Shown: positions 24,213-35,918, counted from the stretch's first letter. The stretch: DNA of 64,000 nt from Stercorarius parasiticus (GCA_013396915.1 VWZL01000908.1:133944-197943); one strand, 5' to 3'. Notes: generated by a model not told the origin, from the sequence alone. Made by a program: numbers and translations.

Positions 24213-26490
24213 CATTCTCCTTGCATCCAATTCTATGCAACTTGCATCTGTTTGTACAGACTGGGCAATCAGGCAGCACCCCCCACTCACTGCAGGGGCT
24301 TTCTCAAAAGATTTTTTTGCTAGTGAACATTTACAAATGCTATAGAGCCATGCAGACAGGCATCTGCAACATCCTACCAAGGCTGGAGTTTTACTAATGG
24401 GAACATTTGAGCTACTGTGAGAATTCAGTTCCGTCCTTATTCCTTCCCTTCTCCCTTCCCAACAGCCCTATATATACCATTATTAAAATCAAGTCAGATT
24501 TTTTATTCAGGTGGGGGAAAAGATCAAGAAAAGAGCACTAAGGAAGAAAGAAGAGAAGCAATGGGGCATAATGCCTTTTCCAAAAAATCATAGAATAGAA
24601 AGTGTACTTACTGTATCCTCAAAGACTATCCAGCTGGAAATCCAAGTGGTTATGAAAAACCAGGGTGGGGGAGGGGTTTGAAAACTATTTAATTTCAGCA
24701 AGCAAACCAAAATTAAAAACAAGAAAGGAAATAAAAATAGAGGATATCCAATTGCAATTTCCCAGCAATTTCAGTCCATACAGGTGCCAATCCAACCCAA
24801 CACTGCTGAACTCTCCCCCTCCGGCAATTTTGCTTTCTTCTCCGTCCTTTATTTTCTCTGTGGCTTTCAACTTTTCTGCTTAAAATTGCTGTAGTGGTAA
24901 CGTTGATGTTTGCCTTCACTGGAGAAGAGTCGTTTAAAATAACAGAAAAAAAATCAAAAATCCTTGCAGAGGATGAATGGTTCTTCTCTTTTCTGAAACT
25001 TTTCATTCCACTGTGGATCCTTTGCCTAGTTTCCTTTTTCTGAGGTTTTCTTCCTCTCTGGCTCCACTGCTCTCCATTGCTCACTATTTGTTTTTTTTCT
25101 AGAGAGAAGAAAGGACTTTATTTCTTTTTAAGCAACTCTCCATCTGCATTCTTTTAATGCAATTTTGTTGTGACTGTTAAGATCCAGGTCTTGCCAGGCA
25201 ATTTTCTTCTTCTCCCTTCTTTGCTGCACTATCAATTATCCAATCCGTGTGTCTCCACATTAGAACGGGGATTCCCATTCTTCTTTTTCTCTATCTCCCA
25301 CACTCCTTTAGAAAAGAATCTCCTTTTGCATTTAAATTTTTATTTGTCTCTGTCAAAACAATAAACTTCTAGTTTCTCTCCCCCCGCTCCAAAGATCTGA
25401 TTAGATTTCCAATCACAACCCAGTGCGCAATTGGATTTTTGATTTCAGCAAGAAGCCAGCAATCCACAGCATCAGCACCCTCTCTTCGCTTCAAACTCCA
25501 CGTTATATCCTTTTGCCTTCACTCCAACTCCTCTGCATTTTCATAATCTCACATTAAATGGAATGAAGGAGGGAGGGAGTAGAGAAAAATTCAAGGTTCC
25601 CACCAGCTGTCAAGAATAAATCCATCCCCTTGTTATTTTTTAAACACTTGGGACGGGTGTTTTTAACGCCCACTCTCCCCTTTGCCCCCCACACTTCTCA
25701 AAATCTTTCTGATGTTAAAACTCCCCCAACGGGGCACAAAAGAAGCCCAGGGAGGCGTGATTTGTCCTCTTAGCTGTAAATTTCACAAACACCCTTTCCT
25801 TTTCATTTCAGATTCCTCTCCATCTTTTGTCCAGCGGCTATACAGATCCAGCAGCACCGAGACGGATAAACTTCTATTTCTTCTTTGAGGAGAGAGAGGG
25901 AAAGATAGAGAGGAAGAAGGATAAAAGCCCTCCAGTCTCTGCCTCCCTTTTCCTCCCCTTCTCTATTTCAGTGCAGGTCTGATCTCATTTCCAAGCTCAG
26001 CCTGGTGTATTTCAGATCTACAAGTTGGATTTCCCTTCTGCACAGCAGTGAGTTAGTCTCCCATCTTCTTCCACATGCCAGTTATCTTCCCCCTTTTCTT
26101 CCTTCCTTGCTGCCTCCCTCCCTTCCAAGATGCCACATTCCCAGGAGCGCAGCCGCTTCTTTCAGTTTTCAGTTTCATCCCTGAAACGCATAGCCTTTGC
26201 ACAGCCGAAACCCTTCCTCCCTCCCATTAGCTTCAGCTTGAATTCTCCCTGTGTGTGCATGTACATACGCATGCATGTATATATCCAGTTCCTGACAGCT
26301 GCTGTTGTTGCTGCTGGGAGTAGCTCCGCTTTTCTGTCGTTCTGGTTTTCTCTTACTCCCCACCTTTCAGTGGCACCCTAGGATTTGCAAATGTCCCAGG
26401 GCCAGTCTTTCTGGCTACACTCCTCCTTCTCCCCTTCCGTTCTCTCCCCTCTTCCTCCTCNTTACCCAATTACCTCCCATCATCTTAGCA

Positions 26491-26501
26491 CTGATTGGTC
26501 A
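26491..26501 (-). promoter_or_regulatory. NF-Y / CCAAT-box motif
   Basis: CTGATTGGTCA on the plus strand, that is TGACCAATCAG on the minus strand, matches the NF-Y consensus including flanking bases. A second CCAAT in plus orientation lies at 26466-26470. CCAAT boxes usually sit 60-100 bp upstream of a start site, which would put a leftward start near 26400. Confidence 0.45.
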
Positions 26502-26558
26502 ATTGCATTAACACTTGATGTCAGGGAAAGGGTATGGGAGCTGCTCCGACGTGGCACT

Positions 26559-26573
26559 GCTGCCACCTGGTTG
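26559..26573 (-). promoter_or_regulatory. CTCF-like motif
   Basis: The minus strand reads CAACCAGGTGGCAGC, one mismatch from the CTCF core form CCACCAGGTGGCAGC. Its position just outside the promoter candidate is typical, but a single motif match does not prove binding. Confidence 0.35.
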
Positions 26574-26714
26574 ACAGTCTGGGAACAAACTCAGGGTTAC
26601 CTTAAGAAATCTCCAAGTCAGAAAGCAGTAATTGAAAAACAAGGGATCATCTTAAGGAAAGGAATGTCAAAACTCATTTTCTTAAAGCCTGCCTGATTCT
26701 GACAGTTCACCAGT

Positions 26715-26910
26715 ATTCACAGGTACCATCCTAGTCACTGAAGCAGAGAGAATGACATAAAATGAAATGAGGTATAAAGTTCTCTTTGCAAAAGAGGTAC
26801 AGAACAACCCATATTCAAAGGTACCAACTCTAACCATGGATGCAGAGAAATGACAATAAAATAAAACGAGCTATAAAGTTACCTTTGCAAAAAATGTAAC
26901 AGTGGAAATT
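26715..26910 (+). repeat. Old tandem duplication, about 98-bp unit, two copies
   Basis: Copy 1 begins ATTCACAGGTACC at 26715 and copy 2 begins ATTCAAAGGTACC at 26813. Shared blocks in the same order are GCAGAGA, AATGACA, ATAAAAT, GAG-TATAAAGTT, CTTTGCAAAA and GTA(A)CAG. Similarity is roughly three quarters by eye with small indels. The unit matches no repeat family I recognise. Confidence 0.75.
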
Positions 26911-29900
26911 ATCCTCATGGAAAGACAATCTGTTTTATAATTACAGAAATAAATGTTGGTTTAAAACTTGTATACACATAAAAGTTACCTAAAACTCCAT
27001 TTTGGCAGATGTTCTAGGCTGAAAGCCCTATGAAGCACTTCAAGGTTTCAGTGGGTTCAAGTGATAGCTCCAGTAAGATGTTAAGTGACAGCAACACAGT
27101 AGTATAACATCTAGACTCACCTATCAAATCTGCCACAGTTTTATTAGAATGACTGCTGACCAGGACTTTTGGGGTTTCTAAACTGACTCCCTATTTTGGG
27201 CTAGTAAAGTACTGACATGTTTGTTATGTAGTTACCTACTTACCAAAGTATGTTAGATGTACTTAAGTGTGTTACCTAAAATGCTTGTGTCTTGTTTTTT
27301 TCAGGGACCTAAATTCAATAGAAATTTTACAGAAAGCTTTGCGTGTATAAAGTTAGATATGCTACCCTCTCCAGCATCAAGGGAAACAGAATATGGATGA
27401 TGTATGTGCCGGCATTTGTCTATTTCAAAATCAGAAAGAAATTATTTATAGATCTCACTCCTCCACACAACCCCAAAAAAGGAATTAGTCAGGCGCTTTC
27501 ATGGTAATTATAGCAAACTTCATATATTAAGCGGTAACTCTGAGTTATTCCATGCATATAATAATATAGCCAGCTCTTTGCTCAGTCGTCTCTCAAAAAG
27601 TTATATTTGGTACCCTTACTTAGCCTTCAAATTTGGCATGGAACTGGCATACTTGAAAATAAAAGAAAATACTTTTTCAAGTTATATGTCATATTGTAAG
27701 TTTTTCTAGAATTATAAAATCCATAAGCTAGCTGAGTTCAGTCATATAACACTTACTGAATCACTACCATTGACTTTCAGATTTATTCTACTGACTCAGC
27801 GGGCTTTCTGGGAAGAAAGTTCTACCAGATATAAGTTAAGCAACAGGAACCAGGTCCTTAATCACTGTTAGATCATCTGTCGTCTGATCTTACTATCACT
27901 GAAATAAATGACAAACACAAATTACCTACAATGGGCGAAAGACTGAGTGTGTAGTAATAATGAATAACCCAAACCTAATGGTCTTTCAAGAATGCTAAAA
28001 AAGACTTTGGGGATTTTTGGAGAAAACTGAGAGCGTGACAGGAGATGAAGCTGCTGACAAGTAACAATCTTTTTCTCAGTTTTTGAGATTATTTTGTTCC
28101 TGTCTGATTCACTGATGCCGCTGGTGTATTTTGGGCCTACAAACATCTTATGAGGGTCTTTTTCTTTTTACTACTTAAAATCTGAAAAAACCACAAAGTT
28201 GCTCCTTTTCCCAGAAGAATAAAAACATCAAAGCCCAACACGTTTGCCACACTGTTTCTTTAAAAAGTGTCTGAACAATTTCCTGCTAATATTAAAGAGC
28301 CTGTGAGCAAAAGTGAAGGTTTCTGTAACTGAATTAAATAAATATATGGGTGTCAAAAACAGAAGACACACAGCTTTTGGGGATCTAATAAGAATCTAAG
28401 GCACAAGCACCTGCAATAGCTATAGTATCTCTGTTGATACAAACTAATATTTCACTTTGATAGAAATTTGCACATTTTGTATGTTTTATGTCATTCAAAT
28501 TACATCAAAATACACATTTCTAACATATGCCAGTCCTTAAGGATACACACATATATATGTGTGTGTATATATACACACAACGATAGTATATTTGGTGGCA
28601 TAGATGTGACTAAACACAAAATTAGTATCAAGAATGTAATGTGCCGTAGGCTATGATACAATCTTCCCTCTTAAAATTTGTTATTTTTAATATACCAATT
28701 ATGCTTTATCACCTAATAAACATAGAAGACAGAGAAGCTTCTTAGAACTTAACTTTTAAGGAATCTACTTTGTGATATTTATCAGATGATACTCCATGCT
28801 ATATGAAAAGGTAGATGTCCTTTTAAGAAACAAAATAAACATGTAATTGTATTTGTTTTTGTTTACAAAACAAAAGTGATTACAAATTGTATTTGTAATT
28901 GTTTTACAAGCATGCGTGCCACTTATGTGTGAAACCTATTTAAAACAAATATTTTAGTATTACCACAATAATTCATTCACTAATCAAATGTTAAGAGGAT
29001 ATCATTAGCACTGGACAGAACTGTTTGTGTGACTTTTTTCCTGCAGTACATTGTATGTTGTTGCCACCAAGCAATATTGTTTGTAAACTATCCAACATGA
29101 TGAGCTGATATTCAAAATGAAAGCACCATGGAAAACTTTGGATGATATACATGATGCAATGTTTTACAAGCACTGACAAGGTGAGACAGAGGAAATATGC
29201 TGAGGCCTTCTGTTCAGTTCCTAAACTATAGAATTGCTATCCTTCATGCCCATTTCACACCACTGGGCACACTCAGGTGGACAGCGAGCATTAAGAGCAG
29301 CTGTTACCAGGTCTTCTCCCTGCCTGGGACCTGCCTTGGCAATGCTACCGATCCCAAACACACAGTGGACATCACTGGGTCCTGATTCCGCTTATGGACC
29401 AAGATCACCATGAATCAGAAGGGTGAACTGTGAAGAAAACTAAACACAGACTGTCAAGGGAACTTTGTTTTTCATAGAATGGAACAAGCTTGCCTGATCC
29501 TGAGTATGGGATCCTGTCAAATCTTGACATAACAAACATGGACAGCAATAGATTGTTAAAACACACCTTTTCCTTCTTGATAGATGATGTGAGTTAAAGA
29601 ACTGAAGTTCTGTGTGTGATTAGCATTCGAAGAAAGTAGTGGAAAAGACTAGATATTCACAATGATCATTTGGTAGAAGAGAAACATGACTAAAGCCTAA
29701 GAAAAGACAGTTCTGACCTGTAGATAACGGAGTAGAGAAACTTTGAAATTTGATAAGCATAACCAAAGTTTAAACAAGAGAGTGAAACCAGACCATTTTG
29801 CTTATACAAAGTAAAGTGAAAAGCAGTTTCAAGCTGTTCTAAGTCGGCAACAGCCCTGTCTTCCTTTTAAATAAACATGAAGAAATCATAAAGGAAGCTA

Positions 29901-30747
29901 TGGAACATATTAGTCTTTCTATTTTATTAAGCATTGCTGACAAGAAGCTGCTTGCGTACGGAGACAGTACTTGAATCCTCTTATAGGTTACTACTTTCAA
30001 AAGTGAACAAAAAATGCTGACATACTTTTGACTGCACGGATCTAGGATCAAGCTCACTAATCTATTTAGGGATTCAAGAGAGATCCTAAAAATCTCAGAC
30101 TATATAAAATATCTCATACATAATCTCAGAGTCAGACTGTGATTTTTGTAATGTAATCAAAGCTCATGGTACATATTTTCCTGTATATGTGATTTCACTG
30201 ATTATTGTTCAATTCTTTTAATACAAAACTCACTAAAATCAGGTTCATAACTGCCAAAATTACCAGCTGACCATAATACTGCCTCATTTATTAATTTTCA
30301 CATAATTTTGTTCTGATATTTACAGTTCTAGTGAGAAATTTTGTTTTGTAGGTAACTTCTATTGGGTCACAGAGGCTTGAAGAATTAAAAGAAAAGATAT
30401 CCTCCTTTCAGGAAAATCTGGGTAAAACCACAGCACATGTGACTTTGGCACACGAAGTTTAAGTTCAATACATTTGTCTCTCCATAATATAATAATTTCT
30501 ATTGCTTCTGGTAAAGATGGAACTGAACAGTGGTTTTCATTTAGTTGTACTCTCAGAACTTCTGTATGTTTATTGTGCAGTCGGGTTAACAGGACAAATT
30601 TAGAATTGTTCTACAGTTGTTCTACAGTTTTCATCTTTGATGTTAACAATCCACCACTGAAAAGCAACCTGCTGTCTAGGAAGACTTTCTAGAATTTCTG
30701 CTTATGGATTGTCAGTGTTTCCATTACAGCCGAGACAATCAATTCAC
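26911..30747. other. AT-rich DNA, no recognised gene
   Basis: Holds the alternating purine-pyrimidine tract at 28545-28578. Holds also a hairpin at 28879-28899 (ATTACAAA, 5-base loop, TTTGTAAT) and a relatively GC-rich patch near 29200-29400 with no recognisable content. Confidence 0.45.
28545..28578. repeat. 34-base alternating purine-pyrimidine tract made of two overlapping palindromes
   Basis: Positions 28545-28564 form a perfect 20-base palindrome (ACACAC, ATATATAT, GTGTGT). Positions 28561-28578 form a perfect 18-base palindrome (GTGTGT, ATATAT, ACACAC). Every step across the 34 bases alternates purine and pyrimidine. Confidence 0.85.
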
Positions 30748-31130
30748 CAAACTGAACATGAGCCAGCAACATGCCCTTGCTGCACAGAAGGCTGATGGTA
30801 TCCTGGGCTGCACTAGGCACCGCACTGCCAGCAGGTTGAAGGACCCTTTCCCTCTGCTCGGCACTGATGAGGCCACACCTGGAGTATTGTGTCCAAGCCT
30901 GAGCTCTGTAGTACGAGAAAGATGTGGACAGACTGGAGAGAGTCCAACAAAGCACCACAAAGATTATGGACTGAAGCATCTCTCCTATGGGGAAAGGCTG
31001 AGAGTGCTGGGACTGTTTAGCCTGGAGCAGAGAAGGCTCAGAGGGAATTTTATTAATGTCTAAAAACATATGAAGGGAAGCTGCAAAGACAATGGAGGCC
31101 TTGCCCTCAGCCATTCTCTGATTCTATAAT
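30748..31130 (+). mobile_element. Degraded CR1 LINE fragment with internal deletion
   Basis: Starts with AAACTGAACATGAGCCAGCA, the well-known CR1 ORF2 segment. It continues through GGTATCCTGGGCTGCAC, GATGAGGCCACACCTGGAGT, CTCTCCTATGGGGAAAGGCT and TTTAGCCTGGAGCAGAGAAG. The usual following few hundred bases are missing, and the copy jumps to a CR1-like tail ATTCTCTGATTCTATAA near 31115-31131. The frame encodes a recognisable but interrupted ORF2 C-terminal part (open for 119 codons, 30704-31063). Confidence 0.85.
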
Positions 31131-31416
31131 TTAATAGTTTGTAAAAGTATTTACATAGAAGGAAAGTAAGAAGCCTTACACTTATTTGGTAAAAATATGT
31201 TTTCTAATCTGCTCTCAGATTCTTTTATTCACCTGTGTGCCTAGGAGAATTACGTGCCTAGTATTCAACTCAGAACTAGCAGAGGAGATTTTTTCTAAAA
31301 CAAAAGCTGCTTTGAGGAAAAAAAATATGAAAAAAATACAGACCACTAACAAAAAAAAGTTGAACTTTTCCTAACTTTGCGCTTGAGACTCTTGTGTTAC
31401 AATTCTGACTAGGCCC

Positions 31417-31442
31417 CATATACATATATATATATACACATA
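31417..31442. repeat. Alternating (CA/TA)n microsatellite
   Basis: 26 bases of strict purine-pyrimidine alternation built from CATATACA, (TA)n and CACA. Confidence 0.8.
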
Positions 31443-31901
31443 GCTAGTGTTAGAACATTTAGGAAATTATGTCCCTATCAAGAGCTTACTCTTTAGGGTT
31501 GATAATTGCTTTTAAGTTTATTGTAGCAGGACTTTAGGGTATCTAACATTTAATCGAGTCAGAGTGTTCAACCTTAAGAGTGTACACAAAAGTAACTACA
31601 TAATCAAAAAAGTAAAAGCTTCCTTTGCAGCAGAATAATTCTGGTTCCACTGAGGTCAATGACAAAATTTCTGCTGACTTAAATAAGACCACAATTTTAC
31701 AGAGCATCTTTTTTCGTGTGATTTTACGTTTTATCTTCCGTTCCAAACTCTGTCTGTAAACTCAGCATCTTGAAGATCAACATTAATCTTCACTCTAACT
31801 TTTTTTGCTATATTTCCAAAACAATGAAGGACAAGCTTTTTCTGTTTCTGAATCACAGCACACACACACAATTGCATTCATTCAAAACACTGTTAACTCA
31901 C

Positions 31902-31937
31902 CTTCCTTTGGTTAGAAACAGACTTTAGATATGTTCC
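31902..31937 (-). other. Microexon-like segment, 36 bases, minus strand
   Basis: On the minus strand a strong acceptor (GTGCCCTGTATTTCAG) precedes 36 bases that end GGAAG/GTGAGTT, a strong donor. The 36 bases are open in phase 0 (12 codons, GTYLKSVSNQRK). Neuronal microexons of this size exist in birds, but similar acceptor-donor pairs occur by chance in 64 kb. No flanking exon was recognised. Confidence 0.2.
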
Positions 31938-32166
31938 CTGAAATACAGGGCACACTTAATCTCTACTGTAACAGTAGCCATGTAGCCCTTTGTTACTATT
32001 TTTTGACATCCTATTCCAGTTTTTACTTAAACTAATCAGTCCAGATTAGGAAAAAAATGCATGTCAAAACCCCTATCCTATGGCAAAATCTAATTGTAAA
32101 GCATGATTTCCATGGAGAGAGTCCTTGCAAAGCCCTTGCAAAGAACCAAAGTCGTGCAATACTACT

Positions 32167-32199
32167 ATTGTTATTAATAACAATAATAATAATAATAAT
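32167..32199 (+). repeat. 18-base palindrome followed by (AAT)n
   Basis: 32167-32184 is a perfect palindrome (ATTGTTATT/AATAACAAT), running directly into about six AAT units. Confidence 0.85.
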
Positions 32200-32616
32200 G
32201 AGAGAAGATTTTGTATTTTTCTGTTCTTAGCAATGGTCACGCTTTTCAACTTCCTATAAAATGTAAACATTTTTGACTGAAATTAACTACTGTATTCAAC
32301 ATGAAAGAATCTGACTTACAAAAAGGCTTAGAACAAAATTTCAAGTGTTTTCCCTCTAAAACAATCCTTAGAAAAATGGCCCAAATCCTGCCATTTTCCT
32401 AAGGCACTAATTTCAGGTTCAGAATTCGAATCTAGACAAATTCCCTCCTTTCCAGAACTGAGTGTCACTGACATGAAACTGTTGCAAATTCACTCCATAG
32501 GGAGGAATACTCCTTTGATTTCAAGAGTGTCTCCAGATTAATGCAGGTGTAGATGAGACTAGAGCGTGGTCCTTCATTATATATTCATACCCCATGTAAT
32601 ATGTATTTGGTTTTGT

Positions 32617-32646
32617 AGAATCATAGAATCATTTAGGTTGGAAAAT
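32617..32646 (-). mobile_element. Short CR1 3' tail, minus strand
   Basis: AGAATCATAGAATCATTTAG followed by GTTGGAAAA is the reverse complement of the CR1 terminus (TTCCAAC...ATTCTATGATTCT). Only about 30 bases are recognisable; the insertion was either severely 5'-truncated or has eroded. Confidence 0.7.
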
Positions 32647-33598
32647 CTCAGTAGAGTGAAAAAGAAGGATTGTTTCTTTTAAATTGAATTTTTAAGAATG
32701 TAAAATTTAAGAATATGGACAATGAGGCTTGAACATGAATGATCCATCACTTTGTAAATAATATCTTTACAGTGTGACAGCATTTTTTTTTCTTCAGTGA
32801 ATTTTAAATAGCAAGAGTATGATACTCTGACACAGAGACAAATGTGTCAGACATCTTAATTTCTTCTTCTGTGGAGTTATTGTGACTGTAAAATACAATT
32901 TGCATTTATTGAGAATAAAATCTTAACTACATATGCTTCAAAACATTACTGAGAAACAACTTAGTAGCCATATTGTTCTACCCTGTCCTCATGTTTAGCA
33001 TATATTCAAAGTGAAATCCTGGTATGGGGAAAAGACCTTCAGTTTAACCTATGAGCCAAGGAAAAACTAACATAGCAGATTTCTAAATTTTCATTGCAAA
33101 AAGGATAATGGCTTGCTTTAACCATGCAAGACCCCAAAGAAAGTTATAGCTTTCAATAAATTGTGGAGGAAAATAAATGTTGTATGCAAAGAGATCTTTG
33201 ATGGAGATAATGGCCAAAATGGAAAAAAAAAGTTCATGGTACAAATAACATTACTCAAGGAGATAACTTGCATTTTCAAGATCTGTTTTCAGGTACTCAT
33301 AGCTTTCTAACTAAATTACTTCAACTAAATATCTTCAGCGTCCTTTAAACCCAAAATCTAGACATTTTTATGTCAGACAAATTTCTACTTAGCCCTTTTT
33401 GGTCTTTATGAAAAAAAACACATGTAGTTTTTATATTCAATGTTTTTCAATTATCTCTTTTTTTTCTTCTTAAATCACTAATGGCTTATCCTTGACCATC
33501 GGAAAATAACAGAAACTTTTCTTTTTTAGATTTATCCAAATTCAGAAGGATTGAAATACTATAATGCATATAATATACATAAGAACCTATTTTCTTAC

Positions 33599-33704
33599 CG
33601 TCAAAGCTTGCAGGACTGTGGCCAGTGATGAGGACAACAAACGTGTTATAGCCAGAACTCACTGGGATTGTATTTCCAGAGTCTTTGCATGGTCTCAAGA
33701 TAGA
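33599..33704 (-). other. Exon-like open segment with strong donor, minus strand
   Basis: Reading the minus strand, one frame is open from a stop at 33705-33707 to the donor GACG/GTAAGAAAA at 33599/33598. It includes GYNTFVVLITGHSPASFD, a plausible-looking but unrecognised peptide. The weak point is the acceptor: the best pyrimidine-rich AG (ATTTTCATTTTACAG, around 33745-33759) lies beyond that stop, and nearer AGs are poor. It could be a decayed exon or chance. Confidence 0.2.
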
Positions 33705-35870
33705 TTATTTGATTTTTCTGCATACCTGTCACCCTACCTGTAAAATGAAAATAATACTTAGTGAATGTGTTAAACAGGATGGACTCACCATTAATTGGAC
33801 TAGGGAGCATAAAGTTTCACAGTTGTGACACCATAACCACCATAACACCAGTCAAGGCAAATAGGAAAAATAAGGTAGCAGAGAAGGCAAAACCCCACCT
33901 TTCTAATTAATTATCATTCTTTTCTGTACCCTAGCAGTCAATATCTGATATTAAATAATTTAAGATCTCTGAATGCATTGTGATATAAATTTTGTACTTT
34001 GACAGACATTGACTTAAACTGGATGGATGAAAAACTCAGGGAACTATTTAGGACCTAGCAATGAATGAGACAGGAGGCACCATATTTATAGTCACAAGTG
34101 CTCTGAAATACGGTACAAGTTAATTAAAAGACCAGTCTTCACCTTTTGCTCACCCAGTGCTCAGCTCTCTCTTCTATCTCCACATTCCCATTAAAATTGT
34201 ACGTCATTTAAAGAGCATATGAAATGTGAAATATCTAATTGTCTTTCAGTGTTATCTTACAGAGGTCAATGAAAACCTTTGAGACAATAATGACTCTTGA
34301 AATTCTTCTGGAATTTACTTGGCTACTGCTATTGCAGAACAGACCAATAGTTTTAGTCCAATATGATGTCAATTCTAAAGAGCATAGGGGAATATTCCAT
34401 AATAGGTAGTTCCATAACTTTCATTTCGTAAAGTAGTATAAGTGGAAGAATAGCCCAGGCCCATTTGCATTGAATTTGCACTTATTCCTGGAAGGGTTAC
34501 AAGGGGAAAACATAACTATATTTTGGAGACAGTAGGAAGAAACAGGTTTAATACAAATGAGCCTCTTTGTCCACATTAGGGTTCTTTGAGAAGTTCTAAA
34601 AGGAACTTGTGCTTGAGAACATTTCTCATTTTTTATCGACTGTATGTTAGAAATCTTGGTAAGAAGTTTAGAAATCCTGTCAGTCACAACTGGTGAAAAT
34701 GATGACAAGAATAATGATTATTTAAAGTGTATATATATATTTTTTTTTAATTAATGATATTTTATACTCAGTTTTCCTACCATCTCTCCAAACTTCACTC
34801 CCAGTGGGTATGGTACAGTTTTAAATCAAAACTCACCTTACTGTATCAGATTTGAACTTTCAGATCTAGGAAAGAGTTTCTTGTTAAGGGAACTATTTCT
34901 GGTGATGAAGAGGATAAAACACCTGCAAGAAAAGAAACATTATTTTAAGAAGCTGCACATACAATTAAAGGATTATTTGGGATTAGGAAAAAAACCCCAA
35001 AAGGTGATACACAGGAGTCTGGATTTGGTCAACACTTGTACCAATTGCTTTTTGGGGGTTTTTCAGACCTTCTATTTCTCTCCTTGGAGTTTTCCAGTAG
35101 CTTAGATTGCAACTGCATTTCCTTACAATTATATTTTCTTTACACTCCTTTGTGCATGTAGGTGAACTTATCTTCAATGTTCTAATAAAATTACGTATCA
35201 TTTAAGAGGTAGTAAGTATTATTAGCATCAAAGTTTACCGTACTGATAGTCCTTGGACAATAAGTAGGGCTAATATTAAGAAAACTGAAATACTAGGCTG
35301 AAGTTTTTAAATTTTCCAAAAATTGCTCACAAATACATTTGATGAAAATCAGGAAGTCAAGGGATATGGGCTTTCATTTAAAATGTTTCAAGTAGGTCTT
35401 ATTTTCAAAAGCAGACACAGCAATGTTTGTTAAATCCAGCTCCATTTAAAATGCATTCTCCAAAGATGAGCCAAATGAAATGAATCATCACTTTTGGAAG
35501 ACACATTTACTAATTCCATATATGAAGGCATAGATCCGGAAGCAGGAATTAACCATCTGTGGTCCTAAAGTACATACAGTACATTCTACTAGAATTCCTT
35601 TTTTGGAAGACAAATTTAGAAGAGAAGAGATATTTAGGTTCAAAGTACCACTTTGATGCAATCTCTCCCAAAGTAAGGTTATAAAGCTGTTTCAACTTCA
35701 TATAAAAACTATCCCCAGGAATATGATAATTAAAGACAAATTAGCTTTAAAACAAAAATACTGATAATATCAAACTACTCCTATTTTGGTAATTTTCTGG
35801 GGTTTGTTTTTGTTTTTTTTAATTACCTCCCTTCTCTCCCAGTTTTCTTAGGAAAATAAAAAGAAACAAA

Positions 35871-35918
35871 ATATCAATATACCAACTGATATTTATTGAT
35901 ATAAAAAAATCAATAAAT
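35871..35918. repeat. Competing inverted repeats
   Basis: TATTGATAT at 35894-35902 is complementary to ATATCAATA at 35871-35879. The overlapping ATTTATTGAT at 35891-35900 is complementary to ATCAATAAAT at 35909-35918. The central arm can pair left or right but not both. Confidence 0.7.

Larger units (their letters stand above)
19950..24400. other. Moderately AT-rich DNA, no recognised gene
   Basis: The longest open frame (20056-20499, + strand, 147 codons) runs through a GA-rich microsatellite and shows no domain. Several pyrimidine tracts with AG acceptors occur (for example 22530-22546 and 23180-23202), but without matched donors in a sensible frame. This stretch is less AT-rich than the flanks. 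Confidence 0.4.
25380..26580 (-). promoter_or_regulatory. Candidate promoter / untranslated first-exon region, minus orientation
   Basis: Seen: from about 24400 to 26460 the plus strand is markedly pyrimidine-rich, so the minus strand reads as a purine-rich GAGGAAG-type leader. CpG dinucleotides are more frequent here than elsewhere (clusters near 25660-25760, 25830-25865, 26145-26210, 26330-26345 and 26545-26552), though not at classic CpG-island density. At the right edge sit a perfect NF-Y-type CCAAT element and a CTCF-like motif, both minus-oriented. Inferred: a promoter at about 26450-26500 transcribing leftward into a long untranslated first exon. No start codon followed by a signal peptide or known domain was found, and no transcript evidence is available. 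A TATA-like ATAAAAG at 25922-25928 on the plus strand leaves the opposite direction possible. Confidence 0.35.
31131..32616. other. AT-rich DNA, no recognised gene
   Basis: Contains an alternating (CA/TA)n tract at 31417-31442 and a palindrome plus (AAT)n repeat at 32167-32199. Also contains a 36-base minus-strand microexon-like segment (31902-31937), listed separately. Confidence 0.45.

Noticed and set aside
24588..24604. AATCATAGAATAGAA resembling a CR1 tail
   Set aside because: Too short, and no adjoining TTCCAACC complement, unlike the copies at 32617 and 39661.
24713..25084. 123-codon minus-strand open frame in the purine-rich leader region
   Set aside because: It is lysine/arginine-rich because the minus strand is purine-rich, with no domain or signal peptide. 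At best it is an upstream open frame of an untranslated exon.
34842..34870. 29-base minus-strand segment between CTCTTTCCTAG and AGTAAG/GTGAGTT
   Set aside because: Stops in all three frames and very short length; judged coincidental.
35832..35869. Purine-rich 20-base microexon-like segment on the minus strand (acceptor TTTATTTTCCTAAG, donor GGGAG/GTAATT)
   Set aside because: The donor is weak, the length is not a multiple of three, and such pairs are expected by chance in 64 kb.
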